Under the pieces are notes generated by a model. It made no database searches and was not told where the DNA came from. It saw only the letters and a list, made by a program, of their open reading frames with translations. Both the position numbers and the translations under genes were made by a program. From Cichorium intybus (taxonomy: Eukaryota > Streptophyta > Magnoliopsida > Asterales > Asteraceae): a stretch of 64,000 nucleotides of DNA. The DNA is taken from the NCBI GenBank assembly GCA_023525715.1, contig CM042015.1, positions 89,846,750-89,910,749 on the forward strand, written 5' to 3'. Within the stretch, counting starts at the first letter, position 1; each line of letters starts with the position of its first letter. This document shows positions 36,003 through 46,215 of this stretch, piece by piece.

Positions 36003-36613
36003 CTAAAACAACAGTCAATCTAGGGTAATCAAATTGAAAAAGATAGTAAAAAAAGAAACAAATCGATGTAGTTACCTGAGCATGAAAATACAACAAATCT
36101 CAACTTTATCCCAACATGATAATTGGCAACAAAACCCAATTCAACTGAAAAAAAACTAAATTCTGAGCAAATTTAGACATGTTTATACACAGAAAACTAC
36201 AGAAGTATTCAATGTTCACAAACACAATAGATTATGAAGCCATTCAATTACTGAATCTGAAATCACCATTAACAACACACAGTTTAAATGCTTAAACTTC
36301 ATGGTCAATGTAAAAACCTAAGCTGGATTCAAAACGGGAAACAAAATTGTCAAAAGGGGGAAGCGCAAACTCTAATTTTGATCACATAAGAACATTCTTA
36401 TATATAGAGACCTACGAAAAATCGTCAAAACCCAGTACGAACTGACCCTAATAGTGATTGAATAAAACCTATTCTCAATAAACAATGGCACAAAAGTCGT
36501 TTTAAGAACTGCTACCAATAAAGTTTACCTATTTTACCTCGAAGGACAATATCCCAGAATCCAAGAGAGCAAAAACAGGGAAAAGGGGAAGCAAAAACGG
36601 TATTATATATAGA

Positions 36614-36902
36614 TCCCATTTAACCATAAATTAAAAATTCCATAAAATTGTTAAAAGTTGACTGAACAGGAAAAAGGATAAAGCAGAAAACCATCAAAGA
36701 TTGAGTACAAAGTGTAGATTGAGGTGCGGATTCGGTTTGGCTTGAATCGTAATTGATTTGATCACAATTCGCCTTTTTGGATTTGAGATTTTCGACTTTA
36801 GATACCAAAAAACTAAACAGAAAAATTCAAAATACCTGTAACACAATTGAAGCCGCAGGCGAGCACCAAAATAATCGTCCAAATGAAGAAGTAGCAAATT
36901 TG
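36614..36902. other. stretch without a recognised gene
   Basis: AT-rich DNA between the proposed Helitron 5' end and the NHP2-like fragment. I see nothing coding in it. Confidence 0.4.
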
Positions 36903-37028
36903 TTAGCAGCGAGGTTTGGAGAGGTTTTTGCCAGCAAGGGGTTTAGCAATTCGAGCTAAGCCGAGTAGCGTCTTCTTCTCCTTCTCCTTGTGTGCAGATT
37001 TCTCTACTCCACTATCACTTCCTCCCAT
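36903..37028 (-). pseudogene. 5' fragment of an NHP2-like (H/ACA snoRNP subunit 2) gene
   Basis: From ATG at 37028 the frame reads MGGSDSGVEKSAHKEKEKK, then TLLGLARIAKPLAGKNLSK. This matches the N-terminus of plant NHP2-like proteins (EKSxxKEKEKK...APIAKPLAGKKLSK). It then leaves the family and stops at 36905-36903. The L7Ae RNA-binding domain is absent nearby. The upstream DNA to about 37500 looks like its leader and promoter. It lies just outside the proposed Helitron 5' end, so either the Helitron is longer than drawn or this is a separate relic. Confidence 0.65.
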
Positions 37029-37722
37029 CTCTTTTGTTCTGATTTTAGGATTTAAGGAGTCTGCAAAGAGGAGAAAAGCATATCGTTTCGATCCATCGTC
37101 TTTCCATCTCCACCGGCGGGTAAACTCCCCGACGCCTGACGCGAGTCTGTAGGGGTGTGGTGAACCTGTCAATGGCGTAGATCGAGAAGAAAATTTCCAG
37201 CGACAATCGACACCCTGTACCAAATTATCATGTTTGTTCGATAGTGTTTGGCATCTGCAGATCGATGATGGAGGAAAACGTCGACGTCGGGTAAGAGAAA
37301 CCCTAAGTCAGCTTCGAGAAAAAAAGAAAGGTTCTAGAGACGGTGATGAGGGTTTTGGTAGAGACGTAGATAAGAAGACAGTGTTTAGAAGCATGGCGTT
37401 CGAAAATTACTCAAAATCATGGGTCAATTTGTTGAAGAATTACGAAAAAAAAAAAGAATGGGGAAGAATGATCGAGAACCTGATCCATGATGGTGGTATG
37501 AACGGACTATAAGATAATTTTCTGCCTCCTGCTTTCTTCTTCTCCATCAAGCACTCGCACACTCAGGTGTGTGGCGTATTGGATAGAGTGGTAGAGTCAA
37601 GGTGTCGTGAAAAGGGGAACCGACGTTGGCGGAACCTGATTGGGAAAAAAAGACCCACCCCCCTTAAAACCCAAAAGCCCCCCCACCCCCTATGAAACCT
37701 TCTAGAAACTTACGGTTTTTAA
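37029..37722. other. NHP2-fragment upstream DNA and CIPK promoter region
   Basis: Includes the likely old leader of the NHP2-like fragment and the distal promoter of the CIPK gene. A C-rich patch (37651-37690) is present. The small plus-strand frame at 37234-37512 has no recognisable family and I do not call it a gene. Confidence 0.4.
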
Positions 37723-37730
37723 TATATAAG
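37723..37730 (+). promoter_or_regulatory. candidate TATA box of the CIPK gene
   Basis: TATATAAG about 200 bp upstream of the CIPK start codon, in a suitable place for an intronless gene with a leader of roughly 170 bases. Position and sequence only. Confidence 0.35.
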
Positions 37731-37929
37731 GTAAATATTAGTATGGCCCATAAACGACCAACCGAACTACCCAATCGGTTGCTCCTCCTGTGCTTTGTAC
37801 ACCCACAAACATCATCATCATCATCAAAATACAAAATTAAAATCAAAACTCAAATCTTCCGAACGTGAAACCATATCCCATTTCGAATTTACCATTTCTG
37901 ATTTGCTAACCCCCAAAATCCCTCCGATC

Positions 37930-39333
37930 ATGCGATCAACCACTCCCTCCCCCACCACAAGAAAAGAAGCCCAAGTCCTCCTTCTCCGCCGCTACGAGAT
38001 CGGCCATGTTCTCGGCCATGGCAGTTTCGGCAAAGTCTACGTCGCCCGCAGCATCAAAACCAACGAACAAGTCGCCATTAAAGTCATCGACAAAGAGAAA
38101 ATTTTGAAAGGCGGTTTGATCGCTCATATCAAACGTGAAATCTCCATCCTCCGCCGCGTACGACACCCCAACATCGTCCAACTCTTCGAGGTAATGGCTA
38201 CGAAAACCAAAATTTTCTTCGTCATGGAATACGTAAAGGGAGGTGAATTGTTTGGTAAAGTCGCTAAAGGTAGATTAAAAGAAGAAATCGCTCGAAAGTA
38301 TTTTCAACAACTAATTTCCGCAGTAGGGTTTTGTCATTCACGAGGTGTCTTCCACAGAGATTTAAAACCTGAAAATATATTATTAGACGAGAATGGTGAC
38401 CTAAAGGTTTCCGATTTCGGGCTTAGTGCAATCTCCGAACAAATTTGCGGCGATGGTTTGTTTTACACATTTTGTGGAACTCCGGCGTACGTCGCGCCGG
38501 AGGTTTTGGGCCGAAAAGGGTATGACGCCGCAAAGGTGGATATTTGGTCGTGTGGGGTCATCTTATTCGTCTTAATGGCTGGTTACTTACCATTTCGTGA
38601 TCAAAACATAATGGTTATGTATAAAAAGATTTACAACGGTGAATTCCGGCGACCAAGATGGTTTTCACCGGAGCTAACACGTTTATTAAAACGATTACTC
38701 GACACAAAACCAGAAACTAGAATCACCATACCGGAAATCATGGAAGATAAATGGTTCAAAAAAGGGTTTAAACACACAAAATTTTACTCCGAAGATGACA
38801 ACATTTTTAGCTTAAAAGATGAAGAAATTGACGATGATTGTATCGCGTATGCTTCTGATCAATCCGCATACGAATCCGAAAGTGAATCAGATGGTAAAAG
38901 ACGGTCTAGACCCGCGAATTTAAATGCATTTGATTTGATTTCATTTTCACCCGGATTTAGTCTTTCTGGGTTATTTGAAGATGGAAGTAAAGAATCAAGA
39001 TTTGTGACCGGAGCTCCGGTTTCTAAAATTGTTTCAAAGTTGGAGGAGATAGCAAAAGTTGTTAGTTTTTCAATGAGAAAAAAAGATTGTAGGATTAGTT
39101 TAGAAGGTTCACGGGAGGGTGTTAAAGGCCCGTTAACAATAACAGTTGAGATATTCGAATTGACCCCGAAATTAAGAGTTGTAGAAGTTAAAAAGAAAGC
39201 AGGAGATAAAGGTGAATATGAAGAGTTTTGTGAGCGGGAATTAAGGCCCGGGTTGCGACCTTTAATGCTGCCCGGGACTTGTGAACCTTCTCGGCTGGTT
39301 CCCGGGCCTGATGAAGAAAGAAACAAGGGGTAA
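37930..39333 (+). CDS. CIPK: CBL-interacting protein kinase (CIPK/SnRK3), intronless, CIPK12/18/19-like
   Basis: 467 aa in one exon. The frame is open upstream but has no earlier ATG, so 37930 is the start. Kinase features: glycine loop GHGSFGKV at 29-36, K51 in VAIK, HRDLKPEN at 142-149, DFG at 162-164, activation loop with T180 and APE at 189-191. The NAF motif (NAFDLISFSPGF, 332-343) binds CBL calcium sensors and releases autoinhibition. The PPI region (about 365-395, ISKLEE/MRKKDCR type) binds PP2C phosphatases. Calcium-bound CBLs recruit such kinases to the plasma membrane or tonoplast, where they act on ion transporters in stress and nutrient responses. Intronless structure and the RRVRHPNIVQLFEVMATKTK stretch fit the CIPK12/18/19 group. 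The end of the protein (LPGTCEPSRLVPGPDEERNKG region) is divergent. A copia element sits 258 bp past the stop. Confidence 0.95.
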   Translation: MRSTTPSPTTRKEAQVLLLRRYEIGHVLGHGSFGKVYVARSIKTNEQVAIKVIDKEKILKGGLIAHIKREISILRRVRHPNIVQLFEVMATKTKIFFVMEYVKGGELFGKVAKGRLKEEIARKYFQQLISAVGFCHSRGVFHRDLKPENILLDENGDLKVSDFGLSAISEQICGDGLFYTFCGTPAYVAPEVLGRKGYDAAKVDIWSCGVILFVLMAGYLPFRDQNIMVMYKKIYNGEFRRPRWFSPELTRLLKRLLDTKPETRITIPEIMEDKWFKKGFKHTKFYSEDDNIFSLKDEEIDDDCIAYASDQSAYESESESDGKRRSRPANLNAFDLISFSPGFSLSGLFEDGSKESRFVTGAPVSKIVSKLEEIAKVVSFSMRKKDCRISLEGSREGVKGPLTITVEIFELTPKLRVVEVKKKAGDKGEYEEFCERELRPGLRPLMLPGTCEPSRLVPGPDEERNKG

Positions 39334-39591
39334 AACGGTAAAACCGTAAAGCACTATGGTGTTATCGAATTTTTAACCTCATTGATCTTGTTTATGTGTT
39401 TCTTGATGCTAAAGTGCTAATTTTTAGACGTAGAAGTTGTCTAATCTTTAATCTTTTTGTTATCGGTCATAAGGTTAAACGTGATTGATGGTTTTGTCTA
39501 TGTGTTCTTGCTATTATTTTCTTCGGTTTCTAGCAATTGCGAATGCAATTTGATTAGGTATTCGGGGCGTATGATGTAGTTTGGGAATCTT
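39334..39591 (+). other. 3' flank of the CIPK gene
   Basis: The likely 3' untranslated region and end of the CIPK gene, T-rich and free of coding frames, up to the edge of the copia LTR. Confidence 0.5.
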
Positions 39592-40059
39592 TGTTAGGAT
39601 CTACCAAATGTTAGATAGATTCTTAATCAATCTTTCAACACAAGGATTTTTCTTCTTCAACATTTGCAACTTCAATATAGTCTTGATTCACATTTCTTGA
39701 TTCACACCTCAAGAAATCCTATATAAAGGATCAAACACACAACTCACAACACACCTCAAATTACATCTTCATCTTTCTCTCATATTCATACAAATATATA
39801 TTTGATATATTTGTTTTCTTTCCTCTATCTCTGTAAACACTGAATATTATAGTGAATTGGTTCTCGGCTTCCTCCGCCCGTGATTTTTCCCAATTTGGGT
39901 TTCCACGTAAATATATTGTGTTCTTTTTTTACCGTTCGATCTATTCTTGGTTGATTATTCAATAGTTTTATATTCCGTTGAATCATTATTGTGATATTTG
40001 GGTTTTATACTTCGATCTCGAAGTTAATCGATTATTTATTGAAGTCGATTTTGTCTACA
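39592..40059 (+). repeat. left LTR of the copia element
   Basis: Starts TGTTAGG and ends GTCTACA. It has a TATATAAAGG promoter-like box near 39720 and matches the right LTR closely from CAACACAAGGATTTTTCTTC on. The first 50 bases differ from the right LTR. Confidence 0.8.
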
Positions 40060-40061
40060 AT

Positions 40062-40073
40062 TGGTATCAGAGC
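40062..40073 (+). other. primer-binding site of the copia element
   Basis: TGGTATCAGAGC, the initiator-Met-tRNA primer site, two bases after the left LTR. Confidence 0.85.
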
Positions 40074-42752
40074 TATCCAGGTTTTCCGATAACGATTCGT
40101 AAAAACTATTTTCAACCATGTCATCGATGAAGTATGATATCCCTTTACTTGACAGAAACACAAGATTCCCTCTTTGGCAAGTAAAGATGAGAGATGTGTT
40201 GATCCAGATGGATCTCCACAGAGCACTGTTAGGAATGGAGAGAATGCCGGCAACTTGGTCGACTGAGGAAAAGGAAATGAAGGATTTGAAGGCGTCGTCG
40301 CAAATCCGTTTACATCTATCCAACGACGTTCTCCAAGATGTACTGAAAGATACATCTGCGGCGGCTCTCTGGCTAAAGCTCGAACAGCTACTAATGACGA
40401 AAAGCTTGCCAAACAAGCTACACCTGAAGCAACGACTCTTCAACCTCAAGATGGGTGAGGGAAGTTCTTTATCTGATCACCTCTCTACTTTTAAAGAGCT
40501 TGTAGGAAATCTGGAAAATATGGACGTCAAATATGAAGATGAATATTTGGCGCTATTTTTATTATCATCACTCCCAGATTCCTATGATCACTTTCGTGAT
40601 ACCATTATCTATAGTCGAGACACTCTTGTCTTGGATGAGATAATGACCGCTCTTGATTCAAAAGAAAAGATGAAGCAGATTATTAGTGGCAGCAGCAACG
40701 ATTCAAAAGCCGAAGGTCTCAACATTAGAGGGAGACCCAACGAGAGAGGCAATTCTTCACAAAACCGATCTAGATCTAAGTCCAAAGGCAAGTGCAAGTA
40801 TTGTAATTATTGTCATAAAAAGGGACATCTGATCGATGAATGTTACAAGTTGAAAAACAAGGAGAAGGAGAAGGCAACCATGAATGGTAAACCAGCAGGT
40901 ACTACCGTAGAAGCTGATGTAGCCGAAACCGGTTTCGATGGCGAGCTTCTATCCGTTTCAGACTTCGGTTTAATTACCATGAGCGAATGGGTTCTTGATT
41001 CAGCATGTACTTTTCATATGAGCTCCAACCGGAGTATTTTTCATACATATGAAAATGTTAACCAAGGACATGTCTTGATGGGCAACGATACTTCGTGCCG
41101 TATTATTGGACATGGTACAGTCAGGTTCCGCATGTTCGATAGTGTTGTTCGAACAATTGAAGATGTGAAGCATGTCTCCGGTCTTAGACGAAATTTACTA
41201 TCTCTCGGTACTTTTGAGAAAAAAGGTTACGAGTTTGTCGGCAAACATGGGAAGGTCCATATTTTGAAAGACGGATCAACTGTCATCCGAGGAGTTCGGA
41301 GATCCGCAAACCTTTACATTATGGACGGACAAGTTACTTCTGGCGAAGCCTCGGTTAGTTCTAAATCCCTCTCCAATGTTGATCATTCTCGCCTATGGCA
41401 TCTCAGGCTCGGTCATATGTCATACCACGGTATGAGTGAACTAAGCCGAAGGGGGTTACTTGGGGAGCATAAATCAACTGAGCTTGAATTCTGTGAAGAT
41501 TGTGTGTTCGGAAAGCAGAAGCGAGTAAGTTTTATCAGTGGCAAACATACGACAAAAGGACCACTCGACTACATACACTCGGATTTATAGGGACCAGCAA
41601 AGGTTACATCGAAAGGTGGAGCCTCTTATATGCTCACTATTATTGACGACTTCTCCAGGAAGGTATGGTCGTTCTTCTTAAAGACAAAGGGTGAAGTATT
41701 TTCAACCTTTAGGGATTGGAAAATGTTAGTTGAAAAACAATCTGGTTTTGAAGTAAAATACCTTCGCACCGATAACGGACTGGAATTCTGCTCAGAAGAA
41801 TTCAACTCCTATTGCCGTAAGGAAGGGATTACACATCACCGCACTGTAGTCCACACACCACAGCAGAACGGCGTTGCGGAAAGAATGAACCGCACCATCA
41901 TGGAGAAGGTCCGATGCATGCTCTCTCACTCGAAGCTACCAAAGTCTTTTTGGGCCGAAGCAGCTTCCACCGCATGCTATATTATCAACCGCTCCCCCTC
42001 ACGTACTATTGGAAAGAAGACTCCGTTTGAGCTATGGTCTGGTAAGCCTGCTGACTACACAAAATTAATACCGTTTGGATGTCCAGAATATGCACGGGTT
42101 GATAATGGAAAATTAGAACCAAGAGCCATTAAATGTATTTTTATTGGATACAAGTCAGGAGTGAAAGGGTTCAAATTGTGGAGCCTAGAGCTTATGAAAG
42201 TCATTACATCAAGAGATGTGACCTTTGATGAAAAAACTATGCTCCATTCAACAACCAACGTTCAGACCAAAGAAGATGAAAAATTGGGAGAAAAAGACAA
42301 AGCGCAATTAGAGGTGGAGCTATCTTTTAACTCTTCCACCGATATGACTCATGAGGTTCCTGCAGTGTCTCAACCTTCAAGAAGTGAACATACTACTCTC
42401 CATGAGACCATTCCAACTCCATCTCAACCTCCGAGCCCATCCATTGCAAGGGATAGACCACACAGACAGATTGTACCTCCAAAGAGGTATGCTCAAGTAA
42501 ATTTTGTCGCATATGCTCTTACTGTTGCAAGTGAAGTAGAATCTGTTTTGGAACCTATAAGCTACAACGAAGCCATACATTCTAAAAACTCGAATGAGTG
42601 GATGGTTGCCATGCACAATGAGATGGAATCTCTTCAGAAAAATGGCACATGGGATCTCGTTGTGGCTCCAAAGGGTAAGAAGACAGTTAAATGTAAATGG
42701 GTTTACAAGTTGAAGGAGGTTATTCATCCCGGTGACAAACCGAGGTACAAAG

Positions 42753-43514
42753 TGTTGGATTAGGTGTCTAAGCCATGACTTTATATTTATATTGTTAATT
42801 GAAGCAAAGTCCATTTGGGTTGCCCTCATAGCTGGAGGATAGGATAGAGTTTAGTAGAGTAAAAGGTTGATTTATTAATTGTGTAATAAATCAATAGAAT
42901 TAATTAAATGGTTTATTAATATATTTCAGTGTTAATATATTAATTAGAAACTATAATAATTAATTAAGATTTAATCTAGAATTAATTTGAATTAATTCAG
43001 TGATTAAATTAATTAATTAAAAGTGCAGGAACTGGTTTGTATTTATTCAATAGTTGAATTACTGACAAACCAGAAGCCAGGGGCTAGATTTGGCGCCACC
43101 TTGGAGGCTTCTTCTAAGGGTAGCGAAAACCCTAATTAGGGTTTAGAAAGTCTGGTCCAAGTGGTCAACAGGCTTGCCCACTAAGGAGGCTCCTTAGGGT
43201 TTCAGCTGTAACCCTAGAGGCTATAAAAGGAGACTCCTGGCACTCCATTTTCTACGCCACTTTTTACCAAAATTACTCTGCTGGACTGTCTTCTCCATTG
43301 CTTGGGTGTGACTTGCATTTGAGGCAGGATTGTTTTGCTGCTAGCTTCAAGGATTATAAGATCAAAAGGTTGGTTTTCTCTGTTTTGATCTTTAGATATT
43401 AATTGTTCCTTTAGGTTTAGTTTATTATCTTCATAGAAGAAAACATAGATCTTTCTAGGATTGCATGTGAACCATAAGAGATTATTTGTTCATTGTTTGC
43501 TAGAAAACCCTTCA
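42753..43514 (+). repeat. left LTR of the nested element
   Basis: 762 bp, TG...CA ends, with a GCTATAAAAGGAGACTCC promoter-like box at about 43220. Same length as the right LTR. Confidence 0.92.
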
Positions 43515-43515
43515 G

Positions 43516-43527
43516 TGGTATCAGAGC
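43516..43527 (+). other. primer-binding site of the nested element
   Basis: TGGTATCAGAGC one base after the left LTR; the same primer tRNA as the host copia. Confidence 0.85.
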
Positions 43528-44319
43528 TTAGGCTTGTTTTCTTATGAATTGATATAAACTGCATGAATTGTTTGTGCCTAAGGGTTTTTGTGCGATAATT
43601 AAACCCTTAGAAGAGGCAAATTTCATGGCCTAGGCTAGGGTTTCCTAACCCTAGCCGCCACCCCTTTATTCCCCCCTGATTTGCTTGATTTACTGCCTTA
43701 AATAGTTGGTTGTTATTTTTGGTAACTGTATCTAATAAATAACTGGAACCCTTATTTGTTGTCTTGCTATTTTCGAACCATAGGGGCCTTAAATACATAA
43801 AATTAATTTGATTAATTTATAATATCTATCTTAGATTTAATTAGTTTAATTAATTGTTAATTAAAAGATCAATTAAATCAGCTTAAACAATTAATTTAAA
43901 TTTTCGAAAATTGTTTAAAAAATTTGCGAAAATTATAATTAAATTAATTCTAAAATATTTTAATAAGATTAAAATATATCTTATATATTTATGATTAAAA
44001 GTCAATAATTTATATATAAGAAAATTGGTTAGTCTTACCGCAAGTAGGCCTCATTCAGAAAACTGTCCTATAAAGAGGGTATAAGGCGACTACCTATAAA
44101 ATGGCATATAATGGGTATCCACTCTTACCCACCGCTCTCCTGGTCAGTCGAGTGTTGTTAGCCGAACGGGTTTGATAGAACCGCTAAGCCTCTTAAAAGT
44201 ATAATGCTATAATTGAAAGTACTAGAACCTTGAACAAAACCTAATCTAGTTACTTTAGGATAAAAATGTGAATTGGTGCTAATCCATGGAATTGCACATT
44301 GCACTTTGTGGAACGTTGG

Positions 44320-44424
44320 TGGAGCGTGTGTGGTTTACCGGCATGCCAACTAGGGTCCGTAAAGACTTGCAATGGGTTTCTCGATTTTGTCATTATTAAC
44401 GGAGCGTGTGTGGTTAACCGGCAC
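44320..44424 (+). repeat. first pair of the GGAGCGYGTRTGG repeat
   Basis: Two copies of a 24-base motif lie at 44321-44344 and 44401-44424; two more lie at 47328-47351 and 48291-48314. The core is GGAGCGYGTRTGG, then two or three variable bases, then ACCGG. In one frame all four read ERVW, then F, L or I, then TG. Confidence 0.75.
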
Positions 44425-44763
44425 GTTAATTAGAGATGACAATTGACTTCGAGAGTACCAAGCGAATTTGCATGGTTATTCACACCCGGTTTGTGATCCT
44501 CGGCATCCCAGTCACAAACAGTAGGGCACATCCGAGACTAAACATGCTACTGAATAGTTCAATGTGTCTCAACAGATCTAGGAATTTCATAAGATGAAAT
44601 TGATAAGTGTATTATCTACCTTAATGACCATTATGTTGTGATTATGACATCCCTCTTCACATCATAGTTGGGGCATTTTGGGTCCTAGCCTTTATAAATA
44701 ATAAATTGGGTAATTATTTAAAAGGACTAATTAAATTAATAAAAAAAATTATGTTTATTGTAG

Positions 44764-45168
44764 ATGTCTGAATCAAGTGTCTATTCTCCTCCCTCTCCTC
44801 CTTCACCCATTTCTGAGAGCTTCAGAATGCACCTGCTACATATGGTAAGGCTGACTGGCCTGAACTATATGGTATGGCTTCATAAATAGAGAATAGTTCT
44901 CTGTTTTGCTAGCAAGTCATATCTGACTGAGTGTCTGCTCCCCAGAGCATGACATCACACAGTAGCTTGTGATGAGCATGACTCCTTGATTGTTAAGTCA
45001 AGGAAAGTTCGTTACCTAATACTATTGATCATTGACCCCGTGTTCCGCAGGAATTTAGAATTCCTGGGGTCAGATAAGTTAACACAGCTAGATGTGGAAA
45101 AGTTCCATGAACTGGTTGAGAAAGGACGAGCTAAGATCTTCAAAGAGTTTGAAGTGTGCAGGAAGTAG
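44764..45168 (+). pseudogene. copia-like gag remnant in the nested element
   Basis: Starts MSESSVYSPPSPPSP and goes on with LVRLTGLNYMVWLHK-like sequence (family pattern LTGxNYxxWxRNLRIVL), then a stop at 44887-44889. Diverged gag-like sequence follows in other frames. It gives the lineage of the element but no protein. Confidence 0.5.
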
Positions 45169-45944
45169 CACCAGTTCACATGTTCTCAAGACTGAGAGAC
45201 ACATAGGTGAACTGTATAAATTTGGTCCCCTTTTGATCGGGAGTTAAAGCATTAGCTCGACTCGCTGATCCGTTCATCCTGATGTACATGAAGGGAAACT
45301 AGATAAGACAATCGTGGATATGCATTCAATGTTGACTCTGTATGAGTCGTTCATAGAGAAACATAGTTCCATTGATTCAGCTGCTTCAGGATTGAGTCCA
45401 GTAATAGGACACATCAAGAAATGATCCAGATTGTCTGGACCGGTTCCTCGATGTTTCAAACTGGGAATCCACATGGTGGGACACAGTCACGGAAAGATTG
45501 GAAAATGCTCCGAAGCCGAACAGTTTGGCTACTCAGGAATATCTTAAAACTCAGAACCCCTAATCCTTAATTCCTTGATACAGGATGTGTTTCTCACATT
45601 TGCTCTGTATGCATGGACTCTGTAGGATGTGGGATGTTATTGCATAGGAGCATATTCAGATTGGATCTGAAGCTCATGCAGTTTTAGAGTTTAGTTAGAT
45701 GTTGAAATCATGTTATTAGCTTATCAGATGCGTATGACATTGTCTATCATATAATACATTGTTCAAGGATTTTGTCTTAATAAAATTGTCAATTTTCTTT
45801 TAACACATGTTGTTTGAAATATCCTTGAAATGTTGTATGATTGTGTTAAATGCATGATTAGTAATAACTTGAATATTGATACATCCAAAGTGTTTGGATT
45901 TTAGGAATTGTGCTCCTTATGATTGTTAAAGTGAATATTATAAT

Positions 45945-46215
45945 AATCAATTCAACCAAAGGTCCAGTAGGACAGGACTTTGGAATCATTTGACTTAGAG
46001 TCACATGATGAATTGAGTTCTTAATGTGTTAAGAAATGAATCAACCAAAGATCCAGTTGGACAGGACTTTGGAATCATTTGACTTAGAGTCAGATGATGA
46101 TTAAGTTCTTTATAAAGCACATGTGGCAAGAAATGAATCACCCAAAGATCCAAAGGATAGGATTTTGGAATCAGTTGACTTAGAGTAAACTGAAGATTGC
46201 AAGTCTTGAACAGAA
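45945..46215 (+). repeat. three imperfect tandem repeats in the nested element
   Basis: Units of about 85-100 bp start near 45950, 46037 and 46133. Each contains ATCAACCAAAGATCC-like sequence, GGACTTTGGAATCATTTGAC and TTAGAGT. They differ by substitutions and small indels and have no shared long reading frame. Confidence 0.7.

Larger units (their letters stand above)
32652..36613 (-). mobile_element. Helitron-like element with captured gene fragments
   Basis: On the minus strand the 3' terminus has the hairpin CCCGTGCGGAGCACGGG (32678-32662), then six bases, then CTAG at 32655-32652, with A as the next plus-strand neighbour (insertion between A and T). These are Helitron 3' hallmarks. The best 5' terminus reads A|TCTATATATAATACC at 36613, with a related TCTCTATATATAAG at about 36408, so the 5' edge is less certain. 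Inside, all on the minus strand, are exon pieces from at least five unrelated genes: an AINTEGUMENTA-like factor, a TIC62-like protein, a membrane protein, a phosphoglycerate-mutase-like protein and a coiled-coil protein. I see no Rep/helicase gene, so it is non-autonomous. Confidence 0.7.

Noticed and set aside
37234..37512. Plus-strand frame of 92 codons upstream of the CIPK gene
   Set aside because: It overlaps the leader of the minus-strand NHP2-like fragment and its composition is simple. No family match or splice context.
37560..37640. Possible tRNA-like or SINE head (GGATAGAGTGGTAGAGTC)
   Set aside because: No second promoter box, no cloverleaf and no A-rich tail could be found.
37795..37929. 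In-frame extension upstream of the CIPK start with a His-rich segment
   Set aside because: It has no ATG and begins only with a TTG. The conserved protein starts at 37930, so this is leader sequence.
38859..39326. 155-codon frame on the minus strand inside the CIPK gene
   Set aside because: It is antisense to a clear kinase coding region and has no family features.
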